Source of the DNA: BRH-c54 sp965284565
GTDB lineage: Bacteria > Bacteroidota > Bacteroidia > Flavobacteriales_E > Vicingaceae
Length of the DNA: 64,000 bases
Direction of reading: 5' to 3'
NCBI GenBank assembly: GCA_965284565.1
Contig: OZ260100.1
Coordinates: 744,001 to 808,000 of the forward strand
Shown here: piece by piece, positions 18,260 through 27,325 of the stretch
Position numbering within the stretch: position 1 is the stretch's first letter
Layout: every line of letters begins with the position of its first letter
Made by a program: the position numbers and the translations under genes
The notes under the pieces: generated by a model
The model's input: the letters and a program-made list of their open reading frames with translations, nothing else
What the model was told of the DNA's origin: nothing
Database searches by the model: none

Positions 18260-21200
18260 TTAAAAATTTAACTGCACACCTAAACGAATTCTTCTTGGTA
18301 ATGCAAAATTATTTGGGTTAGATGCTAATTTAGCCCAATACATGTCTCTAAATGCCTGTTCGTCTACAGATATAGTTGAAATTAAATTTTGCCATTCAGC
18401 AGCATCTAAAAATCCATCATCATCAGGATTTCCTGTAGCACTATAAACATTAATAATGTTTAATGCATCAAATAAATTTAATACCTGAACATAAACGTTT
18501 AAAGAAGCTTCTTTTTTATCTTCATCTTCTCCTTTACCCCATTTAATATCAATATTTCTATCAACTTTTAAATCTACAGTTGATGTCCATGGTAAACGAG
18601 ATGCATTCATTTGACCTTGTTGTGGTGAGTTTGGTTGACCAGCTATTTGGGTCCCTATTATTCTAGCAGTTCTCGTGTAAGGAGTTCCTGAACCTGAACG
18701 AAGTGTTAAGTTAGCTCCAGTATTTTTCAAAATTTGTTTGCCAAATAATATTGGACCATTATAACTTTTTCCTTGACCATAACGATAATCAGCAGATACT
18801 AAAACTGCATGTCTTTGATCAAATGAAAGTGGCACTAATGTTCTTAAATTTCCATTTCCTGAAGATACTAGACCTAAAGATGTAGTAGCACTTGAGCCTG
18901 TTCCATCAGCAAACTGAAGTGTATAAGATGCTCTCATAGTAACATTTCCTTTTCTTCTTAAGTCAAAACTAACTGTCATCCCTTTTACAGTACCAAAATC
19001 CATATTTTCATAAGTAAAATAATTACCAGGATAAGCACCAATAACCTGAGTCATTTGCACTTGATTTCTGAACTCACGATAAAAAGCAGATAGCTTCAAA
19101 GCTGAATAATTACTTAATTTTTGCTGAAAACCTAATTCATAATCTATAGTTTGTTCCGCTTTTAAAGCAGGGTTATTAATAGGGTTGTTAGTTCCAAAAT
19201 AACTAAACCCTCCTCCTTGAAAATTTAAATAACTTAATAAATCCATTCTGTTTCCTACAGAAGGTCTTTGCGTAAGAATGTCATAATGTGCAAAAAACAA
19301 CGCTTCATCAGAAATTGGAAAAGAGAATGAAACACGAGGTGAAATATTTACCTGAGGCTCAAAGTCTTTAAATGAAGATCCATCTAAATCTCTAAAAACA
19401 TCATTTTTATTTGGATCAACTAACCAAGGGCTAGGTATACCAGAAGAACTTAATACCGCAGGATCTGAGATTTCTTCTCCATCTGCATTATACCAAGTAT
19501 CTCCATCTCTATACCCTGTAATTTGACCAACTTTTGGATCTGAGACATCATTTACATATACCACAAAGTCATCACCAATATTTGAAGGTTTATTTGGAAT
19601 ATCACCAACCTCAGCAACAGTTTTAGTAGGAAATAATGAGTATTTATCTGTAAGAACAGATTGATTTGCATCATATCTATCAATACGAACACCAACATTA
19701 AAAATTAAATCATCAAACGCAAATTTGTCCTGAATGTAACCAGCAATGTAAATAGGTTGGAAAGATGGGTTTTCTCTAGTAAAGTTACCATTCTCATCTT
19801 TTTTGGTGAAAAAATCATCTAGGCTTGGGTTTCCAGATAATTTTTTCCCTGTATGGTCATAACCAAATGTACTTAACAATCCTCTTGCACCTGTATAAAT
19901 TTCATCTGGGGTAAACATCCCTATATTCCAAACATCTGCTCCATAAGAATCAAAATCAATCCAATTAAGTCCTGTCTCTGACATTCCTAATGACTCTCTT
20001 AAATTTTTATCAAATTGACTATGAACATCACCATTATAAGCGTTAGACAAGAGAAACTGAGATACTCCACCTCCACCTGCTCCAGGTAATTCTACATAAG
20101 AACCTTCTAAAAAGCTTCTTTCTTCAATATGTGCATTTACCAACTGTCTTCCTAATCTCCACAATTGGTAAGGAGCAAGATTATAAGTTCTTTCGTCCCT
20201 TTGTTCATACTCAAAACCTATTTGAACAGCATGATTTCCAATAGACGCACTTCCAGAACCAGAAAATCTTAGTTGCGTAGTTTGTTGCTGAATATAAGTA
20301 TCACCACTTCTACCCATTGGATTGTATAAACCATTGTATAAACTAAATGGATGATCTCCATTTAAAAGACCACCATTACCCTGAACACTTTCTCTATCCT
20401 GTGTAAAAGAAGGATCATTAGCATATATGTCATAGTAAGCTGATGTATAGTTGGCTAACACTGGGTTTTCCTCTCCTGGTTCATAAGCATAATCTATAGT
20501 ATTTGGATTTGAAAAATAACCCGTTATAGTATTTACTGAATCACCATTTTGATCGACAATAGTTGCTGTACTAATAGTACTTTCAAAAGTATTTACTCTT
20601 GTTGTAGTAAATTTACCAATATACCCATAATGACTTAGATTATCTTGATGATTTCTATCTTGTATTGTTCTATTAAATACAGAGTAATCAGCTTGAAGCG
20701 TAATATAGGCATCTTTAATTACAGAGGGATTGTCTCTATCTTCACTATTTTTAAATCTTTGAGTATATCTTGCATAAGCTCTCCAAGTTCTATCAATATC
20801 TTGTAAATTATTTTGAGAATTAAATAAAGCATTATTTCTATTGAAATTATTTCTATCATTATAATCAAAAGAACCACCAAATGTTAAATTGATAGTTGGA
20901 GAAACTGTATAATCTATTTTACCTGCTAAGTTTATACCTTTTCTTGAAGTATTCAACCTAAACGGAATTTCTTCTAAATCTGATTCTGTAACAAATTGTG
21001 CATTATTAATTACCCCTGAACTTTGTGTTTCATTTATTGAATATGGCACCGCATTTAACTCTTCCATCACATCATCCTTCACTTTATAATTAGTCATTGC
21101 ATTAGGTCTAGGGTCAACGTCATACTTTAACTCTCCAGATAAAAAGAAACCTAACTTCGCGTCTTTTTTAGTCCCTGTAGAGTCTTTAGCAAACATAATA

Positions 21201-22006
21201 GGACCTGATAAGCTAAATCCTAATAAATTAAAACCATGATCATCTAAACCAACAATCCCATCTTCTCCATTTTTAAACCCTGATGTTAGATATTCAATAC
21301 CTCCAAACCATTCTGATGAAGCTCCTCTTGTAGTAATATTTACAACACCACCAGTAACATCTCCAAATTGTGCTGGCAAACCACCTGTAATTACCGATAC
21401 TTGCTCGATAGCTGAATTAGGAAGATTTTGAGAGCCTCTTACTTTAATACCATCTATGTATGTATCTGTTGCATTACTTCTTGCTCCTCTAATACTTATA
21501 CTTGTACTACCATCATCTTGTGAAAATACACCACCCACTGTTTGAGCTACAGAAACTGCAGAACGACCTGGCATTTTAGCAATATTTTCTCTTGTTACTG
21601 TTCCTCCCGATGAAGTCTGATCCTTACTAATAAGGGGTACCTCATATTCTATAACTTCAAACTCAGCTAAATCTACCCCTTGACCAGCTTTTAAATCTGG
21701 AACAAAAGTAATTTGCCCGTTACTCACAATAACTCCACTTACTCTTATGTCTTGATAACCAACGTATTTTGCTATTAAATCATAAGTTCCAGCACTTAAA
21801 GCGGGAATGGTGAATTTTCCATCAAAATCGGTTTGAGCTCCAGCAACCTGCTGACCTCCCTTCATTAATACTACGTTAGCAAATGGAAGTGGTTCTCCCG
21901 TTTCTCTATCCAACATTTTACCTTTTATAGAGCCTTGCCCAGTCTGAGCATACGCAATTGATATAGAAAATATTACGGCTACAAAAACAGCTAATTTTTT
22001 TAACAT
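18260..22006 (-). CDS. TonB-dependent outer-membrane receptor with carboxypeptidase-like N-domain
   Basis: 1248 residues. A signal peptide (to AYAQ, about residue 21) is followed by a CarboxypepD_reg-like beta-sandwich (about 25-110, KGKMLDRETGEPLPFANVVL and TDFDGKFTIPAL), then a plug domain (RSAVSVAQTVGGV, SISIRGARSNATDTYIDGIK, GGVVNITTRG) and a 22-strand barrel ending in IRLGVQLNF. It should import or export a ligand across the outer membrane with TonB/ExbBD energy. No SusD-like partner follows; instead the large exported protein and PorV-like barrel do. Ligand unknown. It is the first gene of the trio, behind a 374-bp divergent spacer. Confidence 0.92.
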   Translation of the reverse strand: MLKKLAVFVAVIFSISIAYAQTGQGSIKGKMLDRETGEPLPFANVVLMKGGQQVAGAQTDFDGKFTIPALSAGTYDLIAKYVGYQDIRVSGVIVSNGQITFVPDLKAGQGVDLAEFEVIEYEVPLISKDQTSSGGTVTRENIAKMPGRSAVSVAQTVGGVFSQDDGSTSISIRGARSNATDTYIDGIKVRGSQNLPNSAIEQVSVITGGLPAQFGDVTGGVVNITTRGASSEWFGGIEYLTSGFKNGEDGIVGLDDHGFNLLGFSLSGPIMFAKDSTGTKKDAKLGFFLSGELKYDVDPRPNAMTNYKVKDDVMEELNAVPYSINETQSSGVINNAQFVTESDLEEIPFRLNTSRKGINLAGKIDYTVSPTINLTFGGSFDYNDRNNFNRNNALFNSQNNLQDIDRTWRAYARYTQRFKNSEDRDNPSVIKDAYITLQADYSVFNRTIQDRNHQDNLSHYGYIGKFTTTRVNTFESTISTATIVDQNGDSVNTITGYFSNPNTIDYAYEPGEENPVLANYTSAYYDIYANDPSFTQDRESVQGNGGLLNGDHPFSLYNGLYNPMGRSGDTYIQQQTTQLRFSGSGSASIGNHAVQIGFEYEQRDERTYNLAPYQLWRLGRQLVNAHIEERSFLEGSYVELPGAGGGGVSQFLLSNAYNGDVHSQFDKNLRESLGMSETGLNWIDFDSYGADVWNIGMFTPDEIYTGARGLLSTFGYDHTGKKLSGNPSLDDFFTKKDENGNFTRENPSFQPIYIAGYIQDKFAFDDLIFNVGVRIDRYDANQSVLTDKYSLFPTKTVAEVGDIPNKPSNIGDDFVVYVNDVSDPKVGQITGYRDGDTWYNADGEEISDPAVLSSSGIPSPWLVDPNKNDVFRDLDGSSFKDFEPQVNISPRVSFSFPISDEALFFAHYDILTQRPSVGNRMDLLSYLNFQGGGFSYFGTNNPINNPALKAEQTIDYELGFQQKLSNYSALKLSAFYREFRNQVQMTQVIGAYPGNYFTYENMDFGTVKGMTVSFDLRRKGNVTMRASYTLQFADGTGSSATTSLGLVSSGNGNLRTLVPLSFDQRHAVLVSADYRYGQGKSYNGPILFGKQILKNTGANLTLRSGSGTPYTRTARIIGTQIAGQPNSPQQGQMNASRLPWTSTVDLKVDRNIDIKWGKGEDEDKKEASLNVYVQVLNLFDALNIINVYSATGNPDDDGFLDAAEWQNLISTISVDEQAFRDMYWAKLASNPNNFALPRRIRLGVQLNF

Positions 22007-22380
22007 ACTTTATCAGTTTAAACTTTAAATTATTTTAATTAGTGCAAATAAATGAGGCGTAAAAGTAATTAATATTAAGATTTAAAACCAAATTATTTTT
22101 GCTAAAATATTTATTTCACCTAAAACTTATTTTATTTTTTATAAAATTTTATATTAAACAAATGCACTATTAAATTGCAACAACCCACCAAATACACAGT
22201 GAAAACCAGCTTGTTTAACAATAATTTTATTTTAGAAAACTTTAAACATTAATAACATTATTTAACATCTAATAAAAAATAGCTTTCCTATATTGCGATT
22301 TTTTTTAATTTATTTCTGTAATTTACTATGTTTGCATAAACTCTATTATAAATTACCCATTAATAAAAGCAATAAATCTA
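22007..22380. other. Divergent AT-rich regulatory spacer
   Basis: 374 bases without a gene, very A/T-rich, between the leftward receptor trio and the rightward lpxK operon. The only motif I can support is the lpxK promoter box at 22327-22334. No strong hairpin, RNA gene or repeat was seen, and no convincing -7 box for the receptor gene. Confidence 0.6.
22327..22334 (+). promoter_or_regulatory. Promoter -7 box TATGTTTG for lpxK
   Basis: TATGTTTG fits TAnnTTTG and lies 46 bases before the TTG start codon of lpxK. Confidence 0.5.
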
Positions 22381-23457
22381 TTGAAACGTATAGCTAAAAT
22401 AATCCTTCTTCCTATTTCTTGGCTTTATGCTCTTGTTATGGTGCTTAGAAATAAATTATTTGACCTTAAAATCTTGCGCTCTTCAAATTTTAATGACATT
22501 ATTACTATTAATGTTGGTAATCTTAATATTGGAGGCGTGGGGAAAACCCCTCATGTAGCTTATTTAGTTCAATTGCTTCAATCTGATTATAAAATTGCTA
22601 TTCTTAGTCGAGGCTATAAAAGACTCACTAAAGGATTTGTACTTGCTAATGAAACTTCTTCTTTTGAAGATATTGGTGATGAACCATTACAGCACCAAAA
22701 AAAGTTTAAAGATTGCCTAATCGCTGTCGATGAAAAAAGGGTTAGAGGTATCCGACAAATTAAAAAAATACACCCTTCTACCAAAGTAGTTTTATTAGAT
22801 GACGCTTTTCAGCACAGGTATATAAATCCTGATATAAATATTTTAGTTACCGATTATACTAACCTATATATATATGATAATGTTCTTCCATCTGGAAGAT
22901 TAAGAGAGCCTACTTGCGGTTATAAACGTGCAGACATTATAATCGTATCAAAATGCCCGATAGTTTTATCACCTATTGATAGAAGAAGAATTATTGAAGA
23001 AATAAACCCAAAAGATTATCAAGACATTTACTTCTCTTACGTAAGTTACAAACAGCTTATACCTTTTAACACTTCTGCCGAAAATTATTTAAATCTACCC
23101 AATGATAAAAACTCATCTGTAATACTACTTACAGGAATTGCCAACTCATTCCCTTTATATTATTACCTTAAAAACAAATACAAAGTTGTAGAACACATGA
23201 GGTTTCCCGATCATCATGCCTTTTCTGAAAATGACATGAAAACTTTGAAAACCAAATTTAGCAACCTTATTGGCAATAATAAATTAATCATTACTACAGA
23301 AAAAGATTTAATGCGATTATCTTTGCCGAAAATTTCATCATTAATAAATGATCTTCCGGTATTTTATATTCCGATAGAAGTTAATTTTCATGGTGATGAT
23401 AAAAAGAATTTTGACCAACAAATAACAAACTATGTTAGAAAAAATACAACAAACTAA
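22381..23457 (+). CDS. lpxK: Tetraacyldisaccharide 4'-kinase (LpxK)
   Basis: 358 residues. The N-terminal hydrophobic helix (about 4-25) tethers the enzyme to the inner membrane, and the P-loop GNLNIGGVGKTPH (46-58) and DDAFQHR motif are characteristic of LpxK. It phosphorylates the 4' position of the lipid A precursor. The start codon is TTG at 22381; the first ATG in frame (22438) would remove the membrane helix, so TTG is preferred. The 3' end overlaps the purine nucleoside phosphorylase gene by 26 bases, so the two are translationally linked. Confidence 0.93.
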   Translation: MKRIAKIILLPISWLYALVMVLRNKLFDLKILRSSNFNDIITINVGNLNIGGVGKTPHVAYLVQLLQSDYKIAILSRGYKRLTKGFVLANETSSFEDIGDEPLQHQKKFKDCLIAVDEKRVRGIRQIKKIHPSTKVVLLDDAFQHRYINPDINILVTDYTNLYIYDNVLPSGRLREPTCGYKRADIIIVSKCPIVLSPIDRRRIIEEINPKDYQDIYFSYVSYKQLIPFNTSAENYLNLPNDKNSSVILLTGIANSFPLYYYLKNKYKVVEHMRFPDHHAFSENDMKTLKTKFSNLIGNNKLIITTEKDLMRLSLPKISSLINDLPVFYIPIEVNFHGDDKKNFDQQITNYVRKNTTN

Positions 23458-24250
23458 AGCTTTTTTAGCTTCCAAAACACAATTAAAACCTAAAGCAGGT
23501 ATCGTTTTAGGTACAGGGCTAGGTAACTTATCTACAGAAATTAATGTGGAAACGGCTATTCCTTACGAAGAAATTCCAAATTTCCCTGTTTCTACTGTAG
23601 AAGGTCATTCAGGGAAACTACTTTTTGGAACACTAAATGGCGTCCCCGTTGTTGCTATGCAAGGTAGGTTTCATTATTATGAAGGTTATTCTTTACAAGA
23701 ATGTACTTTTCCAATTAGAGTTATGAAAGCTTTAGGAATTGAGTATTTATTCTTAAGCAATGCTAGCGGTGGTGTTAATGCTAATTTTGAAGTTGGTGAT
23801 ATTATGTTAATTACCGACCATATTAACTTATTACCCGACAACCCATTAAGAGGTGAAAATATAAGTGAATTAGGACCTCGTTTTCCCGATATGAGTGAGC
23901 CTTATGCAAAAAACTTAATTGCAGAAGTAAAACAAATTGCCAAAGACAATAATATTAAACTTCAAGAAGGTGTTTATGCTGCTCTTTCTGGACCAACATT
24001 TGAAACGCCTGCCGAATATAAATTTATACAAATTATTGGTGCCGATACAGTAGGAATGAGTACTGTTCCAGAAGTTATTGTTGCTCGTCACATGGATATT
24101 CCTTGTATGGCACTTTCTATTATTACAGATTTAGGTGTTGATGGAAAAATTATTGAAATTAGTCATGAAGAAGTGCAGCAAGTTGCAAAAGCAGCCGAGC
24201 CTAAAATGACGCTAATTATTAAAGAATTACTTGCCAAATTACATAACTAA
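23432..24250 (+). CDS. Purine nucleoside phosphorylase (inosine/guanosine type)
   Basis: 272 residues of the trimeric PNP family. GIVLGTGLGNL (about 23-33), FPVSTVEGHSGKL, the HYYEGYS loop and the VGMSTVPEV motif place phosphate and purine binding. The enzyme splits purine (deoxy)nucleosides with phosphate to the base and (deoxy)ribose-1-phosphate for salvage in the cytoplasm. The start lies inside the end of lpxK, and gatB follows 14 bases after its stop. Confidence 0.92.
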   Translation: MLEKIQQTKAFLASKTQLKPKAGIVLGTGLGNLSTEINVETAIPYEEIPNFPVSTVEGHSGKLLFGTLNGVPVVAMQGRFHYYEGYSLQECTFPIRVMKALGIEYLFLSNASGGVNANFEVGDIMLITDHINLLPDNPLRGENISELGPRFPDMSEPYAKNLIAEVKQIAKDNNIKLQEGVYAALSGPTFETPAEYKFIQIIGADTVGMSTVPEVIVARHMDIPCMALSIITDLGVDGKIIEISHEEVQQVAKAAEPKMTLIIKELLAKLHN

Positions 24251-24264
24251 ATTAAGGCTTCAAC

Positions 24265-25713
24265 ATGAGCGTTTACGATAAATATCAAGCCGTAGTAGGA
24301 CTAGAAATACATGCACAACTTTCTACCAAAAGTAAAGCTTATTCTTCCGATTCAGCTACTTTTGGAGACTTACCTAATACCAATATTAGTCCTGTAACTT
24401 TAGGACACCCGGGAACTTTACCCGTATTAAACGAAAAAAACATTGAGTTTGCTGTAAAACTCGGGCTTGCTGTTGGTGCTACCATTAGAGAAAATAACGA
24501 ATTTGCTCGTAAGAATTATTTCTACGCTGATTTACCTAAAGGCTATCAAATTACTCAAGATAAAACACCTATTTGTACTGGAGGATTTATCACACTTTTC
24601 CCAAATACAGATAAAGAGAAAAAAATTGAAATTACCCGAATACACATGGAAGAGGATGCCGGAAAAAGCATTCACGACCAAGACCCTTTTAACACCTTAG
24701 TAGATTTAAATAGAGCTGGAGTTCCTTTGGTAGAGATTGTTTCTGAACCACAAATTAGCTCTGCTGATGAAGCTTATGAGTATGTTACTCAAGTAAGAAA
24801 ATTATTACGTTACCTAGAAATTTGTGATGGTAACATGGAAGAAGGTAGCTTACGTTGCGATGCTAACGTTTCAGTAATGCTAAAAGGTGCTTCAAAATTT
24901 GGTGAACGTACGGAAACCAAAAACATGAACTCTATCCGTAATGTAAAAAGAGCTATAGAACACGAAATTATTCGCCAAATTGACGTGTTGGAAAATGGTG
25001 GGAAAATAGAAATGGAAACTCGTAGCTTTAATGCTGTTGATGGCACTACTTTTACTATGCGTAGCAAAGAAGAAGCTCACGATTACCGTTATTTTCCAGA
25101 ACCAGATTTACAACCTGTCATGGTTTCTCAAAATTATATAAACGATGTAAAAACTACTTTGCCAACATTACCCAACGAACTTTATAAAGTTTACACAAAA
25201 GAGTACGGTCTATCTGAGTATGATGCTAACCTTATCGTAGAATCAAAACCTTTAGGCATTTATTATAACGAATTAACTCAGCACACCAAGAATTATAAAT
25301 CAGCTTCTAACTGGCTAAACGGTAGTATAAAATCTTACCTCAATGAAAATGGCATCACTATAGAAAATTTTGTTGTTAAACCAGAAAAAATTGCTGCTTT
25401 AATTCAGCTAATTGACGAAGGAAAAGTAAGTAACACTGTTGCTTCTCAAAACATTTTTCCCATAATGGTAAAGCAACCTGAGTTAGAACCACTTGTTATT
25501 GCCGAACAAAACAACCTTATTCAAGAAAGTAATGATGATGATCTTTCATCTTACATTGAGCAAGTAATTGAAAATAATCCTAAAGAAATTGAACGTTTTA
25601 AAAATGGCGAACAACAACTTATCGGTTTTCTTATGGGACAACTAATGAAAACATCCAAAGGTAAAGCCGATCCTAAAAAAGCAAACAGTTTACTAAGAGA
25701 AAAATTAAAATAA
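24265..25713 (+). CDS. gatB: Asp-tRNA(Asn)/Glu-tRNA(Gln) amidotransferase subunit B (GatB)
   Basis: 482 residues, the family length. The N-terminal VGLEIHAQL (11-19) begins the kinase-like cradle, with the ARKNYFYADLPKGYQI and EEGSLRCDANVS signatures further on. The C-terminal part (about 330-480) is the helical and YqeY-like tail, ending in ANSLLREKL. It works with GatA and GatC, which are not in the window, to amidate mischarged tRNA. It lies in the lpxK operon, 7 bases before a thioredoxin lipoprotein gene. Confidence 0.97.
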   Translation: MSVYDKYQAVVGLEIHAQLSTKSKAYSSDSATFGDLPNTNISPVTLGHPGTLPVLNEKNIEFAVKLGLAVGATIRENNEFARKNYFYADLPKGYQITQDKTPICTGGFITLFPNTDKEKKIEITRIHMEEDAGKSIHDQDPFNTLVDLNRAGVPLVEIVSEPQISSADEAYEYVTQVRKLLRYLEICDGNMEEGSLRCDANVSVMLKGASKFGERTETKNMNSIRNVKRAIEHEIIRQIDVLENGGKIEMETRSFNAVDGTTFTMRSKEEAHDYRYFPEPDLQPVMVSQNYINDVKTTLPTLPNELYKVYTKEYGLSEYDANLIVESKPLGIYYNELTQHTKNYKSASNWLNGSIKSYLNENGITIENFVVKPEKIAALIQLIDEGKVSNTVASQNIFPIMVKQPELEPLVIAEQNNLIQESNDDDLSSYIEQVIENNPKEIERFKNGEQQLIGFLMGQLMKTSKGKADPKKANSLLREKLK

Positions 25714-25720
25714 CCTAACT

Positions 25721-26875
25721 ATGAAAACATTAAAAAACATTTTCCTAATCAACTTTATTATTTTCACATTTTTTGCTTGTGGAGATGATGTTCAAACAAG
25801 TACGGATACTGACAAAACTCCAACCATAACAGGTAATTTAACCAACACTCCTTTTGGAACTTCTGTTTATTTAGACTACCTAACACCAACTAATTTAGTC
25901 CCTAAAGATACTGCTACCGTTGACAAAGACGGAAATTTTGCTTTTACTCACCAAATTGAAGAAATAGGCTATTACAGAATTAGAATTAACAATCAGAATT
26001 TTGTAAACCTTATCCTAAATAAAGACGAAACTCCTGTTTTAAAAGCAGATGGTTCTAACTTAATGGGAACGTACAAAATAGAAGGTTCAGAAGAATCAGA
26101 GAAGTTAAGAAAATTTAATTTGGCATACCAAGTAAATGCTCAAACTCAAGATTCATTAGGTAGGTTGTATCAACAAAATCCATCCGACCAACAATTATTT
26201 ATTGAAATGCAAATTGCTTCTCACTCTGCTATTGCTAAAATGAATAATTATTTTAAGAGCATTATTAATGAAAACCCAGGTTCTTTAGTGAGTTTAGCTG
26301 CTGTACAAATGATGGATGCAGAAGATAATTTTGAACTTTATAAAAAAGTAAACGATGCTCTTCAAAAAGAAATGCCTAACTCTATTTACACTGAAAACTT
26401 TAATGAAAAAGTGAGTAAAATGAGTGTTTTAGCTCCTGGCTCCGAAGCTCCAGATATTACTTTAAATGACGTAAACGGAAACCCTATATCGCTATCATCA
26501 TTAAAAGGCAAAGTGGTGTTGGTTGATTTTTGGGCCTCATGGTGCAAACCTTGTAGAATTGAAAATCCAAATGTGGTTGAAGCTTACAAAAAATTCAATA
26601 AAAAAGGTTTTGAAGTATTTAGCGTTTCTCTTGATGGAATGCAACAACAACCTAATGCTAAACAAGATTGGATAAATGCCATAGAAAAAGATAACTTAAT
26701 TTGGAAAAACCATGTTAGCGACCTTCAAGGATGGAGTTCTTCTGTTGTTCCTTTATACAAAATTAGCGGTATTCCTTTTGCTGTATTGTTAGACAGAGAT
26801 GGTAAAATTATTGCCAAAAACCTTAGAGGAGAAGAACTTCATAACAAACTAAACGAAATTTTTGCAAACTCTTAA
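25721..26875 (+). CDS. TlpA-like thioredoxin lipoprotein with DUF4369 N-domain
   Basis: 384 residues. The lipobox ends at Cys20 (IFTFFAC). A DUF4369-like beta domain (about 35-130) and a helical linker precede an AhpC/TSA-type thioredoxin fold with FWASWCKPC (Cys about 275 and 278) and a cis-Pro loop (SGIPF). Such proteins reduce or oxidise disulfides of envelope proteins and are abundant in Bacteroidota. The lipid anchor places it outside the cytoplasmic membrane. It is the fourth gene of the lpxK operon; the substrate is unknown. Confidence 0.88.
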   Translation: MKTLKNIFLINFIIFTFFACGDDVQTSTDTDKTPTITGNLTNTPFGTSVYLDYLTPTNLVPKDTATVDKDGNFAFTHQIEEIGYYRIRINNQNFVNLILNKDETPVLKADGSNLMGTYKIEGSEESEKLRKFNLAYQVNAQTQDSLGRLYQQNPSDQQLFIEMQIASHSAIAKMNNYFKSIINENPGSLVSLAAVQMMDAEDNFELYKKVNDALQKEMPNSIYTENFNEKVSKMSVLAPGSEAPDITLNDVNGNPISLSSLKGKVVLVDFWASWCKPCRIENPNVVEAYKKFNKKGFEVFSVSLDGMQQQPNAKQDWINAIEKDNLIWKNHVSDLQGWSSSVVPLYKISGIPFAVLLDRDGKIIAKNLRGEELHNKLNEIFANS

Positions 26876-26932
26876 ACTAGGTTTGAAGTTAGTTTATAAG
26901 GTTAAAAGTTTATGAGTTTAGTTTACTCCTTC

Positions 26933-26967
26933 TCTAATATCTAATCTCTAATGTCTAATGTCTAAAC
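26933..26967 (+). repeat. Five tandem 7-bp units (TCTAATN) across a start codon
   Basis: Units are TCTAATA, TCTAATC, TCTAATG, TCTAATG and TCTAAAC. The ATG at 26958 that starts the following gene is formed by the fourth unit. The third unit supplies another ATG (26951) out of frame, which opens a four-codon reading frame ending at 26965, overlapping the real start. Confidence 0.75.
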
Positions 26968-27323
26968 CAATTCCTACACTTAACGAACTTACTATTTATT
27001 TTAATCGAGAAGATTTAATAAATAAGGTGGTTGAACAAATTCAAAAAGATTTTAATTGGTTTAGTTATAATATTGTAATAGAAGGCAAAGCGACAACTCC
27101 TTATTTAGAGCTTTTTCAGCAAATTTTACCTTATGTAGATGAATTACTCAACGATGATTATGCTAAATTACTTTCGCTTTTGTATCGCATAGATATTGAA
27201 GAAGATTTTCTCAATAAAAAATTGAAAGAAAACCTGCATGCCGATACCGCTGAAATTATTACAGATCTTATTATTAAAAGAGAATTACAAAAAGTAATTA
27301 TTAGAGAAATGTATAAGGCGTAA
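26958..27323 (+). CDS. Conserved-looking small cytoplasmic protein, function unknown
   Basis: 121 residues with no signal peptide or membrane segment. It is acidic, strongly helical and Leu/Ile-rich, with no motif I recognise. The coding pattern is consistent (A/T-ending codons) and it is placed cleanly between the thioredoxin lipoprotein gene and the convergent response regulator, with a 2-base gap to the latter's stop. The start codon lies inside a tandem heptamer repeat. It resembles small hypothetical proteins often seen in Flavobacteriales, but no role can be given. Confidence 0.7.
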   Translation: MSKPIPTLNELTIYFNREDLINKVVEQIQKDFNWFSYNIVIEGKATTPYLELFQQILPYVDELLNDDYAKLLSLLYRIDIEEDFLNKKLKENLHADTAEIITDLIIKRELQKVIIREMYKA

Positions 27324-27325
27324 TT

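Noticed and set aside
26933..26967. Tandem repeats as a CRISPR fragment
   Set aside because: Units are 7 bp with no spacers and no cas genes are in the window.
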